A DNA stretch of 64,000 nt. It comes from Burkholderiales bacterium (lineage in GTDB: Bacteria; Pseudomonadota; Gammaproteobacteria; Burkholderiales; Burkholderiaceae_C). Below are positions 41,145 to 48,736 of this stretch, piece after piece. The notes under the pieces are model-generated. The model made no database searches. It saw only the letters and a list, made by a program, of their open reading frames with translations, and was not told the DNA's origin. The stretch is from the NCBI GenBank assembly GCA_947474755.1, contig CANJJE010000008.1, forward strand, positions 62,001 to 126,000, read 5' to 3'. Each line of letters opens with the position of its first letter. Position 1 is the stretch's first letter. The translations under genes and the position numbers were made by a program.

Positions 41145-42290
41145 ATGCCGACCCACGGGCCGCGCCTCGCGATGGTGGCCGGCGAGGCCTCTGGCGATCT
41201 TCTGGCCGGGCTGTTGCTCGGTGGGCTGAAACAGCGCTGGCCGGCGATGACCGCGAGCGGTATCGGCGGGCCGAAGATGCTCGCGCAGGGATTCGATGCC
41301 TGGTGGCCCAGCGACAAGCTTGCGGTGCGGGGCTATGCGGAGGTGGTTCGTCACTACCCCGAACTGGTGGGTATCCGAAAGCGGCTCGCCGAACGCCTGC
41401 TGCAGGACCCGCCTGACGCCTTCATCGGTGTCGATGCGCCCGACTTCAATCTGGACCTGGAAGCGCGACTGAAGGCGAGCGGCATCCGCACGATCCACTT
41501 CATCGGCCCGTCGATCTGGGCCTGGCGTGGCGAGCGGATCGACAAGATCAAGCGCGCTGTAGACCATGTGCTTTGCATCTTCCCGTTCGAGCCCTCGCTG
41601 TACGCGCAGCACGGCGTGGCGGCCACCTATGTCGGCCACCCGCTGGCCGACGCGATCCCGCTCGAGGTGCCCAGACAGGCCAGTCGGCGCGCTTTGAATC
41701 TCAACGACAGCGACACGGTTGTCGCACTGCTGCCGGGCAGCCGTCGTTCGGAAATCCAGTACATCGCGCCGACCTTGCTTGAAGCCGCCGTGCTGATGAA
41801 GCGTCGGCGACCTGATTTGCGTTTCGTTCTCCCGTCGGCGCCAGGTCTGCGTCCGCTGATCGAGCCACTGCTGTCCCGGCACGCGCCAGGTGTCGATGTC
41901 GAACTGCTCGAAGGCCAGTCGCACCAGGCGCTGGCCGCCTGCGATGTGACCCTGATCGCCAGCGGCACCGCCACACTCGAGGCGGCGCTGTTCAAGCGGC
42001 CGATGGTGATCGCCTACAAGATGCACTGGCTCAGCGCACAGATCATGAAGCGCAAGAATTACCAGCCCTGGGTCGGGCTGCCTAACATCCTGCTGCGTGA
42101 GTTCGCCGTACCGGAGTTCCTGCAGGCGGCGGCGACGCCCGCACGCCTGGCCGATGCAGCCATCGCCTGGCTGGACGATCCTGCGGCGTGTGCGGCGCTG
42201 GCCGTGCGTTTCAAGTCTCTGCACCACACGCTGCGTCGCAACACTGCGCAGGCGGCCGCCGATGCTATCGAGAAGATTCTTGCGCGCTGA
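41145..42290 (+). CDS. lpxB: Lipid-A-disaccharide synthase LpxB
   Basis: A GT19 glycosyltransferase that joins lipid X and UDP-2,3-diacylglucosamine. [20 protein letters not shown] at the N-terminus, [36 protein letters not shown] and the C-terminal [20 protein letters not shown] are family signatures. The start follows the lpxA stop by 2 bp. rnhB overlaps its last 29 bp in another frame. 381 aa is usual. Confidence 0.97.
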   Translation: MPTHGPRLAMVAGEASGDLLAGLLLGGLKQRWPAMTASGIGGPKMLAQGFDAWWPSDKLAVRGYAEVVRHYPELVGIRKRLAERLLQDPPDAFIGVDAPDFNLDLEARLKASGIRTIHFIGPSIWAWRGERIDKIKRAVDHVLCIFPFEPSLYAQHGVAATYVGHPLADAIPLEVPRQASRRALNLNDSDTVVALLPGSRRSEIQYIAPTLLEAAVLMKRRRPDLRFVLPSAPGLRPLIEPLLSRHAPGVDVELLEGQSHQALAACDVTLIASGTATLEAALFKRPMVIAYKMHWLSAQIMKRKNYQPWVGLPNILLREFAVPEFLQAAATPARLADAAIAWLDDPAACAALAVRFKSLHHTLRRNTAQAAADAIEKILAR

Positions 42291-42888
42291 GCAACTGGGT
42301 CTGTGCTGGGATGCCTCCGGCCTGATGGCAGGCGTCGATGAGGCCGGCCGCGGTCCACTGGCCGGTCCGGTGGTGGCGGCCGCGGTGATCCTCGATGAGC
42401 TGCAACCGATCCGAGGCCTGAACGATTCGAAGAAGCTCGCCGCCCGCACCCGAGAGCAGCTGTTCGACGAGATTCGCGCCAAGGCGCTGTGCTGCTGCAT
42501 TGCTGAAGCCACAGTCGAGGAGATCGACCATCTGAACATCCTGCAGGCCTCACTGCTCGCCATGCGCCGCGCCGTTGAAGGCCTGCGCCTCAGGCCACGC
42601 CGGGTGCTTGTCGACGGCAACCGGCTGCCCGTGTTATCGATGCCTGCCGAGGCGATCGTTCAGGGAGATGCCAAGGTGCCAGCGATCGCCGCCGCGTCGA
42701 TCCTGGCGAAGGTGCACCGCGATCGGCTGTGCCTGGCCCTGCACGAACGCCATCCGCAGTACGGTTTCGACGGTCACAAGGGCTATCCGACCGCAGCACA
42801 TCTGGCGGCCCTGCGTGAGCACGGCGCCTGCGATGCGCATCGACGTTCTTTCGCTCCAGTGCGTGCTGTGCTCGCGGCACTTACATGA
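42262..42888 (+). CDS. rnhB: Ribonuclease HII
   Basis: Removes RNA primers and misincorporated ribonucleotides from DNA. Metal ligands are in [20 protein letters not shown] (Asp-Glu) and in VLVDGNRLP, and the family's [17 protein letters not shown] is present; the last conserved block is [18 protein letters not shown]. The frame is open far into lpxB; ATG 42262 ([20 protein letters not shown]) is the likely start. A later ATG ([10 protein letters not shown]) would leave too little upstream sequence. It overlaps the next gene by 4 bp. Confidence 0.95.
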   Translation: MLSRRFLRAEQLGLCWDASGLMAGVDEAGRGPLAGPVVAAAVILDELQPIRGLNDSKKLAARTREQLFDEIRAKALCCCIAEATVEEIDHLNILQASLLAMRRAVEGLRLRPRRVLVDGNRLPVLSMPAEAIVQGDAKVPAIAAASILAKVHRDRLCLALHERHPQYGFDGHKGYPTAAHLAALREHGACDAHRRSFAPVRAVLAALT

Positions 42889-43667
42889 CGACGCCGAGCG
42901 TCAAGGTCATTTCATCGCGCGACAACCCGCTGTTGGTTCGATTGCGAAAGTTAGGCCGCGACCCTGGTGCCTACCGCAAGTACGGTGAGCTGTGGATTGA
43001 AGGTGACCACCTGTGCCGGGCCTTTCTGCAACGCGGCGGTGTGCCGTTGCAAGCGCTGATCAGCGAAGAGGCCTGGGCATCGCCGTGGCGTGATCTGGCG
43101 CTGAGAGCATCCGCTGTGTCTGTTCTCCCCGCGGCGCTGATGGGGGGCATCAGCTCGCTTGAATCGCCCGCGCCGATCGGTTTTGTTGTGCCCTGGCGCG
43201 GTGCGGTCGAAGTGCAGCCTGATGCAGCCACCGTGGTGCTCGACCGCCTGCAGGATGCGGGCAATGTGGGCACAGTGCTGCGAAGCGCATCAGCCTTCGG
43301 TTTCGCGCAGGTGGTGGCGCTGAGGGGCACGGCCGGTCTTTGGTCGCCGAAGGTGCTGCGCGCAGGCATGGGCGCGCACTTCGGCTTGTCGCTGATCGAG
43401 GGCGCCGAGGCTGAGGCCTTGTGTGCGCTGACGGTGCCCCTGCTGGCAACAAGCTCGCACGCGGCACAGTCGATCGATCAAGTGTCGTTGCCTTGGCCGT
43501 GCGCCTGGGTGCTGGGCCATGAAGGCGAAGGCGTGTCGGCGCTCGTGCAGTCGCATTGCAGCCAGTCCCTGCGCATCCCCCAGCCCGGCGGCGAGGAGTC
43601 GCTCAATGTCGGCGCAGCAGCGGCCATTTGCCTCTATGAGTCGGCTCGCCAGCGCATGAATCGCTGA
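42885..43667 (+). CDS. TrmH/SpoU-family RNA 2'-O-methyltransferase
   Basis: A SPOUT-class methyltransferase. The N-terminal substrate-binding domain ([32 protein letters not shown]) precedes the knotted SAM domain with [33 protein letters not shown] and [20 protein letters not shown], the three SpoU motifs. The target is probably 23S rRNA, as in RlmB-like enzymes, but the base is not known. ATGA overlap with rnhB suggests coupling. It is the last gene of the plus-strand lpx block. Confidence 0.93.
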   Translation: MTTPSVKVISSRDNPLLVRLRKLGRDPGAYRKYGELWIEGDHLCRAFLQRGGVPLQALISEEAWASPWRDLALRASAVSVLPAALMGGISSLESPAPIGFVVPWRGAVEVQPDAATVVLDRLQDAGNVGTVLRSASAFGFAQVVALRGTAGLWSPKVLRAGMGAHFGLSLIEGAEAEALCALTVPLLATSSHAAQSIDQVSLPWPCAWVLGHEGEGVSALVQSHCSQSLRIPQPGGEESLNVGAAAAICLYESARQRMNR

Positions 43668-43852
43668 AACCACCACGCAGCGTCAGGCAAGGTTGGTGTG
43701 CCAGAAGCGTGGCACATGCCAAACATCAAACGCCAAACGGCAGGCAAGACCTCAACCCGTCGAGCGGGCATGCAGCACTCCGTTGCCGCCAATAAAACGC
43801 AGTTCAGCCTGCTTAGTGATATTGCCGTAGCTTGACCCCGTAGCCGATCTGC
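43668..43852. other. Convergent intergenic region
   Basis: 185 bp between the convergent stops of the SpoU methyltransferase gene and ybiB. There is no T-tailed hairpin that I would call an intrinsic terminator. A short imperfect pairing GCCAGAAGCGTGGC near 43701-43714 is the only structure noticed. Confidence 0.3.
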
Positions 43853-44806
43853 TTACGCAATCAATTCATGCATCGCCGCCTGGCCGAGTTCCTTGATGGC
43901 TCGATGCAGACTGTCTACCTGCTTCGTGAGCGGCCCGGGCGCCGGCTGCTCGCCACTGATAACCGACTGTATGTAGCCCACTGTCGTCGCCTCATCGATG
44001 CTGCGGGGCAGCACCGGCAACTCGGTCAGCACACCCTCCTGGGCGGGCACCGACAGATCGGCACGAAACTCGCCGCGCAGGAACACATCGAGCCGAGGCG
44101 AGCGGCGTGGATCGGCGACGGGTTCGCCTTCGGTGCCACGCAGCAGCATTGCGCTGGCACAGGAGCGTTGCAGAAATGCGGTCAGCGCGGCGCCATATTC
44201 CGGGTGAGTGTGGTTAACGACCCGCAAGGTCTTCGCGCTACGGGTCGGGTCGAGCAGTTTGGCCACCGTGTGGCCGGAGTTGCGCAGTCCGACAACCCAG
44301 CGCACATCGAGCAGGCGGGCCAAGGGCGGGCACAGCGTCTCGGTCGCCATGAACACCGGTTCGCTCCGTGCCCAGCCGTGGAGCACTTCTTCGGTGTCGC
44401 GCGCGACTGTCAGGCCCAGGCCGTGGAACACCGACGCCGTCGTGACGCGTCCGGGGTGACACGTCGGTCCGTGCACCAGCACCGGGGTACCGTCCCGCGC
44501 GACCAACAAGGCCAGCAGGGCCGTCAGGTTGGGCAGCTTGCGTGCGCCGTTGTACGACGGCAGGATCAGCGCAGGGCCCTGCGGACTGATGGAAAGGCAG
44601 CGCGAGTGCACCGCGCGCAAGAAGCCGAGCAGCTCATCGGAAGATTCGCCCTTGATGCGCATCGCCATCGCGAAGGCGCCCACTTCAAGATCGCTGACCC
44701 GGCCATCGAGGACCTGCCCCATCAGATCCTCTGCCTGCTCGCTGCCCAACGAACGGGCGCCCTCCTTGCCGCGGCCGATTTCCTTGATGTACGCGGCGAT
44801 GCTCAT
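43853..44806 (-). CDS. ybiB: DNA-binding protein YbiB (TrpD2, glycosyltransferase-3 fold)
   Basis: A 317-aa homologue of anthranilate phosphoribosyltransferase. The N-terminal helical domain has LTSEQAEDLMG-like GSEQAEDLMGQVLDGRVSDLEVGAFAMAMRIKGES, read in pieces, and the C-terminal domain has VLVHGPTCHPGRVTTASVFH and WVVGLRNSGHTVAKLLDPTR. E. coli YbiB (TrpD2) lacks the enzyme activity and binds DNA and RNA; it is part of the SOS response there. That function is known for the family, not shown here. It is a single gene on the minus strand. Confidence 0.9.
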   Translation of the reverse strand: MSIAAYIKEIGRGKEGARSLGSEQAEDLMGQVLDGRVSDLEVGAFAMAMRIKGESSDELLGFLRAVHSRCLSISPQGPALILPSYNGARKLPNLTALLALLVARDGTPVLVHGPTCHPGRVTTASVFHGLGLTVARDTEEVLHGWARSEPVFMATETLCPPLARLLDVRWVVGLRNSGHTVAKLLDPTRSAKTLRVVNHTHPEYGAALTAFLQRSCASAMLLRGTEGEPVADPRRSPRLDVFLRGEFRADLSVPAQEGVLTELPVLPRSIDEATTVGYIQSVISGEQPAPGPLTKQVDSLHRAIKELGQAAMHELIA

Positions 44807-45104
44807 TGACTCATGGGGAGGTGGTTAAAGTTGACAGTGATGAGGGAAAGACCGCAGCACTCGCATGTCAGATGGTTTGCGGTGCAGACCCGAAGGGAAA
44901 TTTCCAGACCCAAGCCGCGCATCAGAAACAGGCTGACACATCGAAGAAATTGGCGGCGTCAGCTGCGATCCGCAGTCTTCAACGTCGCGTTCCCTCGTAT
45001 TGCGCAGGTGTGGTGAACATCCCAAAATAACAACTGGCGAACCGTTGTTTACGGTCTTGCTCATGAACTCACCCTTACCGCCCGGACACGGAGACCCTTC
45101 CCAG
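44807..45104. other. Divergent intergenic region ybiB / SRPBCC genes
   Basis: 298 bp between the divergent starts. No gene is supported; short open stretches here have no family resemblance. A TTGACA hexamer at about 44832-44837 has no convincing -10 at 17 bp. CGGTCTTGCTCATG and TTGTTTACG near 45040-45065 are A/T-richer and may hold the promoter for the SRPBCC pair. The composition is slightly lower in GC than the neighbours. Confidence 0.3.
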
Positions 45105-45605
45105 ATGAATGCCCTCAAACTCACCGTTGCTACTGCCTTGCTGATGGTCGGTAGCAGCCATGCGGCTGGAACCCTGTCCGTGACGCGCGAGGTCACGATC
45201 GACAGCACGCCGGCCACGGTCTGGAAACTGGTCGGCAACTTCAATGCACTCGACGTGTGGCATCCCGCTATCAGCAAGAGTGAGCTCAAAGGTGCAGGAA
45301 CCAAAGTGGGTACCCGCCGGATGCTGACTCTGGCCGACAGCAATCAGACCATCATTGAGCAATTGACCGCTTACGATAACGCCAAGACGAGCTACAGCTA
45401 TACCATCGTCCGCAGCCCGCTGCCTGTGGTGAATTACAACGGCACGATTACTTTGAACGCCACGCCAGACGGCAAGACACTGTTGAAATGGACGTCAACC
45501 TTTGACGCAGCCGCGGGGGGAGACAGTGCCAACGCCACGCAGGCTGTGGGAAACCACTACGATAGTGGTCTGGCCAAGCTGGTGAACAATTTCGCCAAGC
45601 AGTAG
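45105..45605 (+). CDS. Exported SRPBCC-fold protein (first of a tandem pair)
   Basis: A 166-aa protein with a signal peptide (MNALKLTVATALLMVGSSHA, cleavage before AG) and a START/polyketide-cyclase-like SRPBCC domain (TIDSTPATVWKLVGNFNALD, WHPAISKSELKGAG, TLNATPDGKTLLKWTSTFDA). The periplasmic members of this superfamily include MxaD-like proteins of methylotrophs; no methanol dehydrogenase genes are near. The domain forms a hydrophobic cavity that binds lipids or aromatics, so a ligand carrier is possible. The frame is open to 45000; ATG 45105 gives the signal peptide. No function is claimed. Confidence 0.8.
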   Translation: MNALKLTVATALLMVGSSHAAGTLSVTREVTIDSTPATVWKLVGNFNALDVWHPAISKSELKGAGTKVGTRRMLTLADSNQTIIEQLTAYDNAKTSYSYTIVRSPLPVVNYNGTITLNATPDGKTLLKWTSTFDAAAGGDSANATQAVGNHYDSGLAKLVNNFAKQ

Positions 45606-45652
45606 GTAGTAGGCACGACCTCGCTCCGACATTCCTCTATGGAGACTTCCTC

Positions 45653-46216
45653 ATGAACAATGTCTTGATCAACTTCGCCACCGCTGGTCTGCTTTTGGCA
45701 GCGGGCAGTTGCCATGCCGCTGGGGCACTGTCATTTTCCAGCGAAGAAACCATCGACAGTTCGCCAGCCACCGTCTGGAAATACGTGGGTGATTTCAACG
45801 GGTTCGACCTGTGGCACCCGCAGGTTCGCAGCAGCACGGTGAAAGGTGCCGACAACAAGGCTGGCGCAATACGCACGCTGAAGCTCTCTGACGGTTCCGA
45901 GTTGGTCGAAAAGTTGTTGAAGTACAGCGCCGCGCAAACCAGCTACACCTACACCTCAATGAAAAGCCCGTTTCCGATCAAGAACTATGTGGCCACCATT
46001 TCATTGAGTCCCGTCGCCGATGGCAAGACGCTGATGAAGTGGAGTGCGACCTTCGATGCGGTGAACATCGATGAGGACATCGCGACCGAGATGGTGGCGA
46101 TTGCCCTGAACGGTGGCGTATACAAGGTGCTCGCCAACTTCCAGAAGCCGGGTGCGGCTGATGGCGCTTCGGCTCCGGCACCTGCTGCAGTGTCTTCCAC
46201 CACGCCAGTTCCCTGA
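45653..46216 (+). CDS. Exported SRPBCC-fold protein (second of a tandem pair)
   Basis: A 187-aa paralogue of the gene 47 bp upstream. A GGAG ribosome site lies 8 bases before the ATG. It has a signal peptide (LINFATAGLLLAAGSCHA) and the shared core TIDSSPATVWKYVGDFNGFD, LWHPQVRSS, DGKTLMKWSATFDAVN. It differs by a C-terminal Ala/Pro/Ser tail of about 25 residues, probably disordered. The Cys in AGSCHA is not in a good lipobox. Duplication followed by divergence is evident from the parallel motifs. Ligand and role are unknown. Confidence 0.8.
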   Translation: MNNVLINFATAGLLLAAGSCHAAGALSFSSEETIDSSPATVWKYVGDFNGFDLWHPQVRSSTVKGADNKAGAIRTLKLSDGSELVEKLLKYSAAQTSYTYTSMKSPFPIKNYVATISLSPVADGKTLMKWSATFDAVNIDEDIATEMVAIALNGGVYKVLANFQKPGAADGASAPAPAAVSSTTPVP

Positions 46217-46452
46217 ACTGGTCGTTGCGACTGGTACTGAGGGCCGTCTTGGCTGCACCGAAGCCAGCAGTGCGCAAACGCATACCTTTTGAACAGGGGG
46301 GGTATGGACCGGTGCAGCGCGCGGGAAGCCGGTCTTCTGCGTGATCAAGATTGCTCATTGCGCTAGGCTCTGTGATCGAAGCATGCAACGCTGTCGCACT
46401 GCGTTGACAAGCTCGTGACACTCTCCCGACCGACGCTGATGAAAGGGCCTAG
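46217..46452. other. Intergenic region SRPBCC pair to GGDEF gene
   Basis: 236 bp without a supported gene. It contains an eight-G tract near 46292 and TTGACA at 46404-46409, but no -10 at the right distance. GAAAGGG just before ATG 46453 is a good ribosome site. Confidence 0.3.
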
Positions 46453-47520
46453 ATGAACCAGCCTGGGCAGGCTCCGCGCGTTGATCTGTCCTCCGATTTG
46501 CCAACTTCATTGATGCATGCAACCCGAGCGTTGCAGATCGATCCCGCAGGATGGGTTGATGTGCTCTGCGCGGGTCTGGGTGATCTGGATGCTGGCTTTG
46601 CCATCAAGGAGATCGCTTCCGGCCGCTACGCCTACATGACTCCGGGTATGGCGGCTTTTTTCGGTTGCGCGCCTGGAGGATTGCTCGGGCGCACTGATTC
46701 GGATTTATTCGGAGTCGACGTCGCCGCATCGCTACGCACGGCCGATGCCATCTCCGCCACCTTGGCGCTGCCGTACAGCAGCGACCACCGCATTGAGGTC
46801 GACCACGTGCGGCGTGACTTTCACGTGACGCGAATGGTGCTGGCCGGTGGCGACGACTTGCCGGGTGCGAGCAGACGCTATTTGTGCGCCATGTGGCTGG
46901 ACGTGAGTGCGCAGCGTCAGCGCGACGCGCAACTTGCGCTTGCGCTGCAACAACTTGAGCAACAGCAACTGGCATCGGAAGCGCTGCGCAGAGAGACGCA
47001 GGACGCTGCTCTCAGGGACGTGGAAACAGGTCTTTTCCCAAATGCGCACTTCGACGACCAGCTGCGCCGCGAGGTCGATCTGTCGCTGCGAGAACATCGT
47101 GAATTCTCGATGGTCTCGATTTCGATCGATCCGCCGACTGGCATCGCCAGCGCGTTGGGTGCCTCGGCGCGTCAGCGAGTGCTTGAGGCCCTCGGGGTGC
47201 TTCTGCGCGGAAACACCCGAGCGATGGATGCTTCATGCCGCGTTTCCGAAGATCGGTTTGCCGTGTTGCTGTCGGGCGTCGGTCTGGCCACTGCGCATTC
47301 GCGGATGGAAGGCCTGCGACGCCAGTGTGCCACCCAGATCGTCGTGCTCGACGGTCAGGATTTTGGTTTCACGGTGTCGATGGGAGTGGCTAGTTTTCCC
47401 CACACTGCCCACACCCAGGAGGACCTGCTGAGGGCCGCAGACACTGCACTGGCTGCCGCCCAACTCCGTGGAGGCAATCACGTCACTCTGGCCAGCATCC
47501 GCTTTGAAGGGGCGTTCTGA
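46453..47520 (+). CDS. PAS and degenerate GGDEF domain protein, possible c-di-GMP receptor
   Basis: A soluble 355-aa protein with an N-terminal PAS-like sensor (about 40-150: AGFAIKEIASGRYAYMTPGM to YLCAMWLDVS), a coiled coil (154-184, rich in Gln/Leu/Arg), and a GGDEF domain (about 186-350). The active-site loop reads SEDRF at residues 265-269 in place of GGDEF, so cyclase activity is doubtful. The inhibitory-site motif RxxD is kept as RAMD, residues 256-259, exactly five residues before the loop, as in c-di-GMP-binding GGDEF domains. It may sense c-di-GMP or another signal through the PAS domain. Downstream 6S RNA and zapA are on the other strand. Confidence 0.88.
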   Translation: MNQPGQAPRVDLSSDLPTSLMHATRALQIDPAGWVDVLCAGLGDLDAGFAIKEIASGRYAYMTPGMAAFFGCAPGGLLGRTDSDLFGVDVAASLRTADAISATLALPYSSDHRIEVDHVRRDFHVTRMVLAGGDDLPGASRRYLCAMWLDVSAQRQRDAQLALALQQLEQQQLASEALRRETQDAALRDVETGLFPNAHFDDQLRREVDLSLREHREFSMVSISIDPPTGIASALGASARQRVLEALGVLLRGNTRAMDASCRVSEDRFAVLLSGVGLATAHSRMEGLRRQCATQIVVLDGQDFGFTVSMGVASFPHTAHTQEDLLRAADTALAAAQLRGGNHVTLASIRFEGAF

Positions 47521-47538
47521 AGCGCAGTCAAGGCGATG

Positions 47539-47772
47539 CCCTGCCCACGGGGTGTCCGTCGTGAACCGTGAGCCGCATTCCTGAACCCACGGGATTCAGG
47601 TGGGCCGGGTCAACCGTGCTTCGGGTTCATCTGACGCGAGACGATCACACCCGCTCGGCTATGTTCCCAGCCCGGGCTCGCGAGAGCATCGGTTCAAGGA
47701 ATTAAGAACTCACGAGAACACAACGGACAGGCCAGTCTACGCCCGCCGAGGTTGACAATGATGTCGCAGGGG
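47539..47772 (-). ncRNA. ssrS: Candidate 6S RNA (ssrS) downstream of zapA
   Basis: The 270-bp stretch after zapA, read on the minus strand, can form one long rod. Closing pairs are CCCTGC (47767-47772) with GCAGGG (about 47539-47544), and GTCAACC pairs with GGTTGAC further in. Near the 3' side a hairpin CTGAATCCCGTGGGTTCAG closely resembles the CTTGAACC-GGTTCAAG hairpin of E. coli 6S RNA. zapA-ssrS is the standard location in proteobacteria. 6S RNA mimics an open promoter and traps sigma-70 RNA polymerase. The estimated length, about 230 nt, is longer than the usual 180-200, so the ends are uncertain. Confidence 0.6.
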
Positions 47773-47793
47773 TGACCTCGTGTGCCCATTAGG

Positions 47794-48120
47794 TCACAGC
47801 AACTGCCCATGCTCACCGAGGGCCTTGTCGATGCGCGCGATCAAGGCATCTACATCCACATGCGCATCGGTCTCGTCAGAGACCAACTCACCCTGTGTCG
47901 ATAAAGGCGACGCTGCCGTGGGCCGCTGTTCCAGCTTGTAGGCGAGATTCAAGGCCGCCAGCACCGCAATGCGCTCGCGGGCCTTGACCTTGCCCGCCGT
48001 GCGGATAGCGGTCATTTCCCGATCGACTGCCTTCACCGATGCCTGCAGAAGCGTTTCGCCGCCTTCCGGACAGCCCAGCACGTAGCTTTGGCCGAGAATG
48101 GTGACTTCGACCTGTTTCAT
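47794..48120 (-). CDS. zapA: Cell division protein ZapA
   Basis: A small FtsZ-ring-stabilising protein. The 108 residues have the beta-hairpin start VEVTILGQSYVLGCPEGGE, the conserved helix LLQASVKAVDREMTAIR and AVLAALNLAYKLEQ, then a coiled-coil tail. The start overlaps the upstream zapB-like gene by 4 bp. It is the divisome member most widely conserved next to 6S RNA. Confidence 0.93.
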   Translation of the reverse strand: MKQVEVTILGQSYVLGCPEGGETLLQASVKAVDREMTAIRTAGKVKARERIAVLAALNLAYKLEQRPTAASPLSTQGELVSDETDAHVDVDALIARIDKALGEHGQLL

Positions 48121-48371
48121 CTTGCGGCCTCGTGGGTGGACGACAGCGACACCATCGGCAGATCGGGCGATGTCGCCAGGGAATCGGCTGGAAGTCGATC
48201 AAGCAGAGTGTCGATGCGCGCGCGCGCTGCATTCAAGCGTGAGCGAAGGTTGTCGCGCTCGCCGAGGGCGGAGGCCAGCTGCTGCTCAAGAAGCGCATTG
48301 GTCCGCCGCAACTCATGGTGGCTCAGCAACAGCCGCTCGATCTGCTCGGCGAGGTCTTCGATCTTCGACAT
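48117..48371 (-). CDS. ZapB-like coiled-coil protein upstream of zapA
   Basis: An 84-residue acidic/basic coiled-coil protein (MSKIEDLAEQIERLLLSHHE, LRRTNALLEQQLASALGERD) of the type that precedes zapA in beta- and gammaproteobacteria. It overlaps zapA by ATGA. A longer frame begins at ATG 48410 (MKFPGQS), but ATG 48371 matches homologues better; neither has a strong ribosome site. Its role in the division ring is inferred from position and coiled-coil nature. Confidence 0.75.
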   Translation of the reverse strand: MSKIEDLAEQIERLLLSHHELRRTNALLEQQLASALGERDNLRSRLNAARARIDTLLDRLPADSLATSPDLPMVSLSSTHEAAR

Positions 48372-48424
48372 GGAGCGTGTTCGGACTGCGGATTGACCGG
48401 GGAACTTCATTGTAGGTCGGTGCT

Positions 48425-48430
48425 TAGAAT
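48425..48430 (+). promoter_or_regulatory. Candidate -10 element of the btuB operon
   Basis: TAGAAT, with TG four bases upstream of it. Position fits transcription starting just before the cobalamin riboswitch. No convincing -35 is seen at 17-18 bp (GAACTT). The divergent zapB-like start is within 60 bp. Confidence 0.35.
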
Positions 48431-48440
48431 ACGCGCCGCT

Positions 48441-48650
48441 GGTGCCCGAGCCGATGTTCTTGTCGGCGAAGTTAAACGGGAAGCAGGAAGCACCGCCCGG
48501 TGCTCAGACTGCGCTGCCCCCGCAACGGTACGGTGGACGAAGCCCTCGTCGGTTCAGACGACGGTTTCAGCTTTCACGCGAACACCACTGGAGATGTTTC
48601 ATATCTCTGGGAAGGTCGTGAAGGTCGCTCCATCAGCCCGGATACCGGCC
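48441..48650 (+). promoter_or_regulatory. Cobalamin (B12) riboswitch
   Basis: A textbook adenosylcobalamin aptamer. The 5' AAACGGGAA segment is at about 48473-48481, the B12 box GCTGCCCCCGCAACGG at about 48513-48528, the CACTG ... TGGGAAGG pair around 48586-48615, and the 3' box CAGCCCGGATACCGGCC at 48634-48650. Beyond it GCAAGCG (48652-48658) can pair with CGCTTGC (48710-48716), and a GCGCGAC/GTCGCGC hairpin sits at 48660-48678. No U-tailed terminator is seen, so control is more likely at translation of btuB. The switch would shut the btu/cob operon when B12 is plentiful. Confidence 0.93.
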
Positions 48651-48736
48651 AGCAAGCGGGCGCGACCTCGTGTCGCGCCTACATCGCACGCGCCTGCGGG
48701 GAAGCAGGTCGCTTGCATCTTGTTGGGCTCTTCATC

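Noticed and set aside
41139-42620. A 493-codon minus-strand frame across lpxB and rnhB
   Set aside because: Covers two well-supported plus-strand genes and has no recognisable domain.
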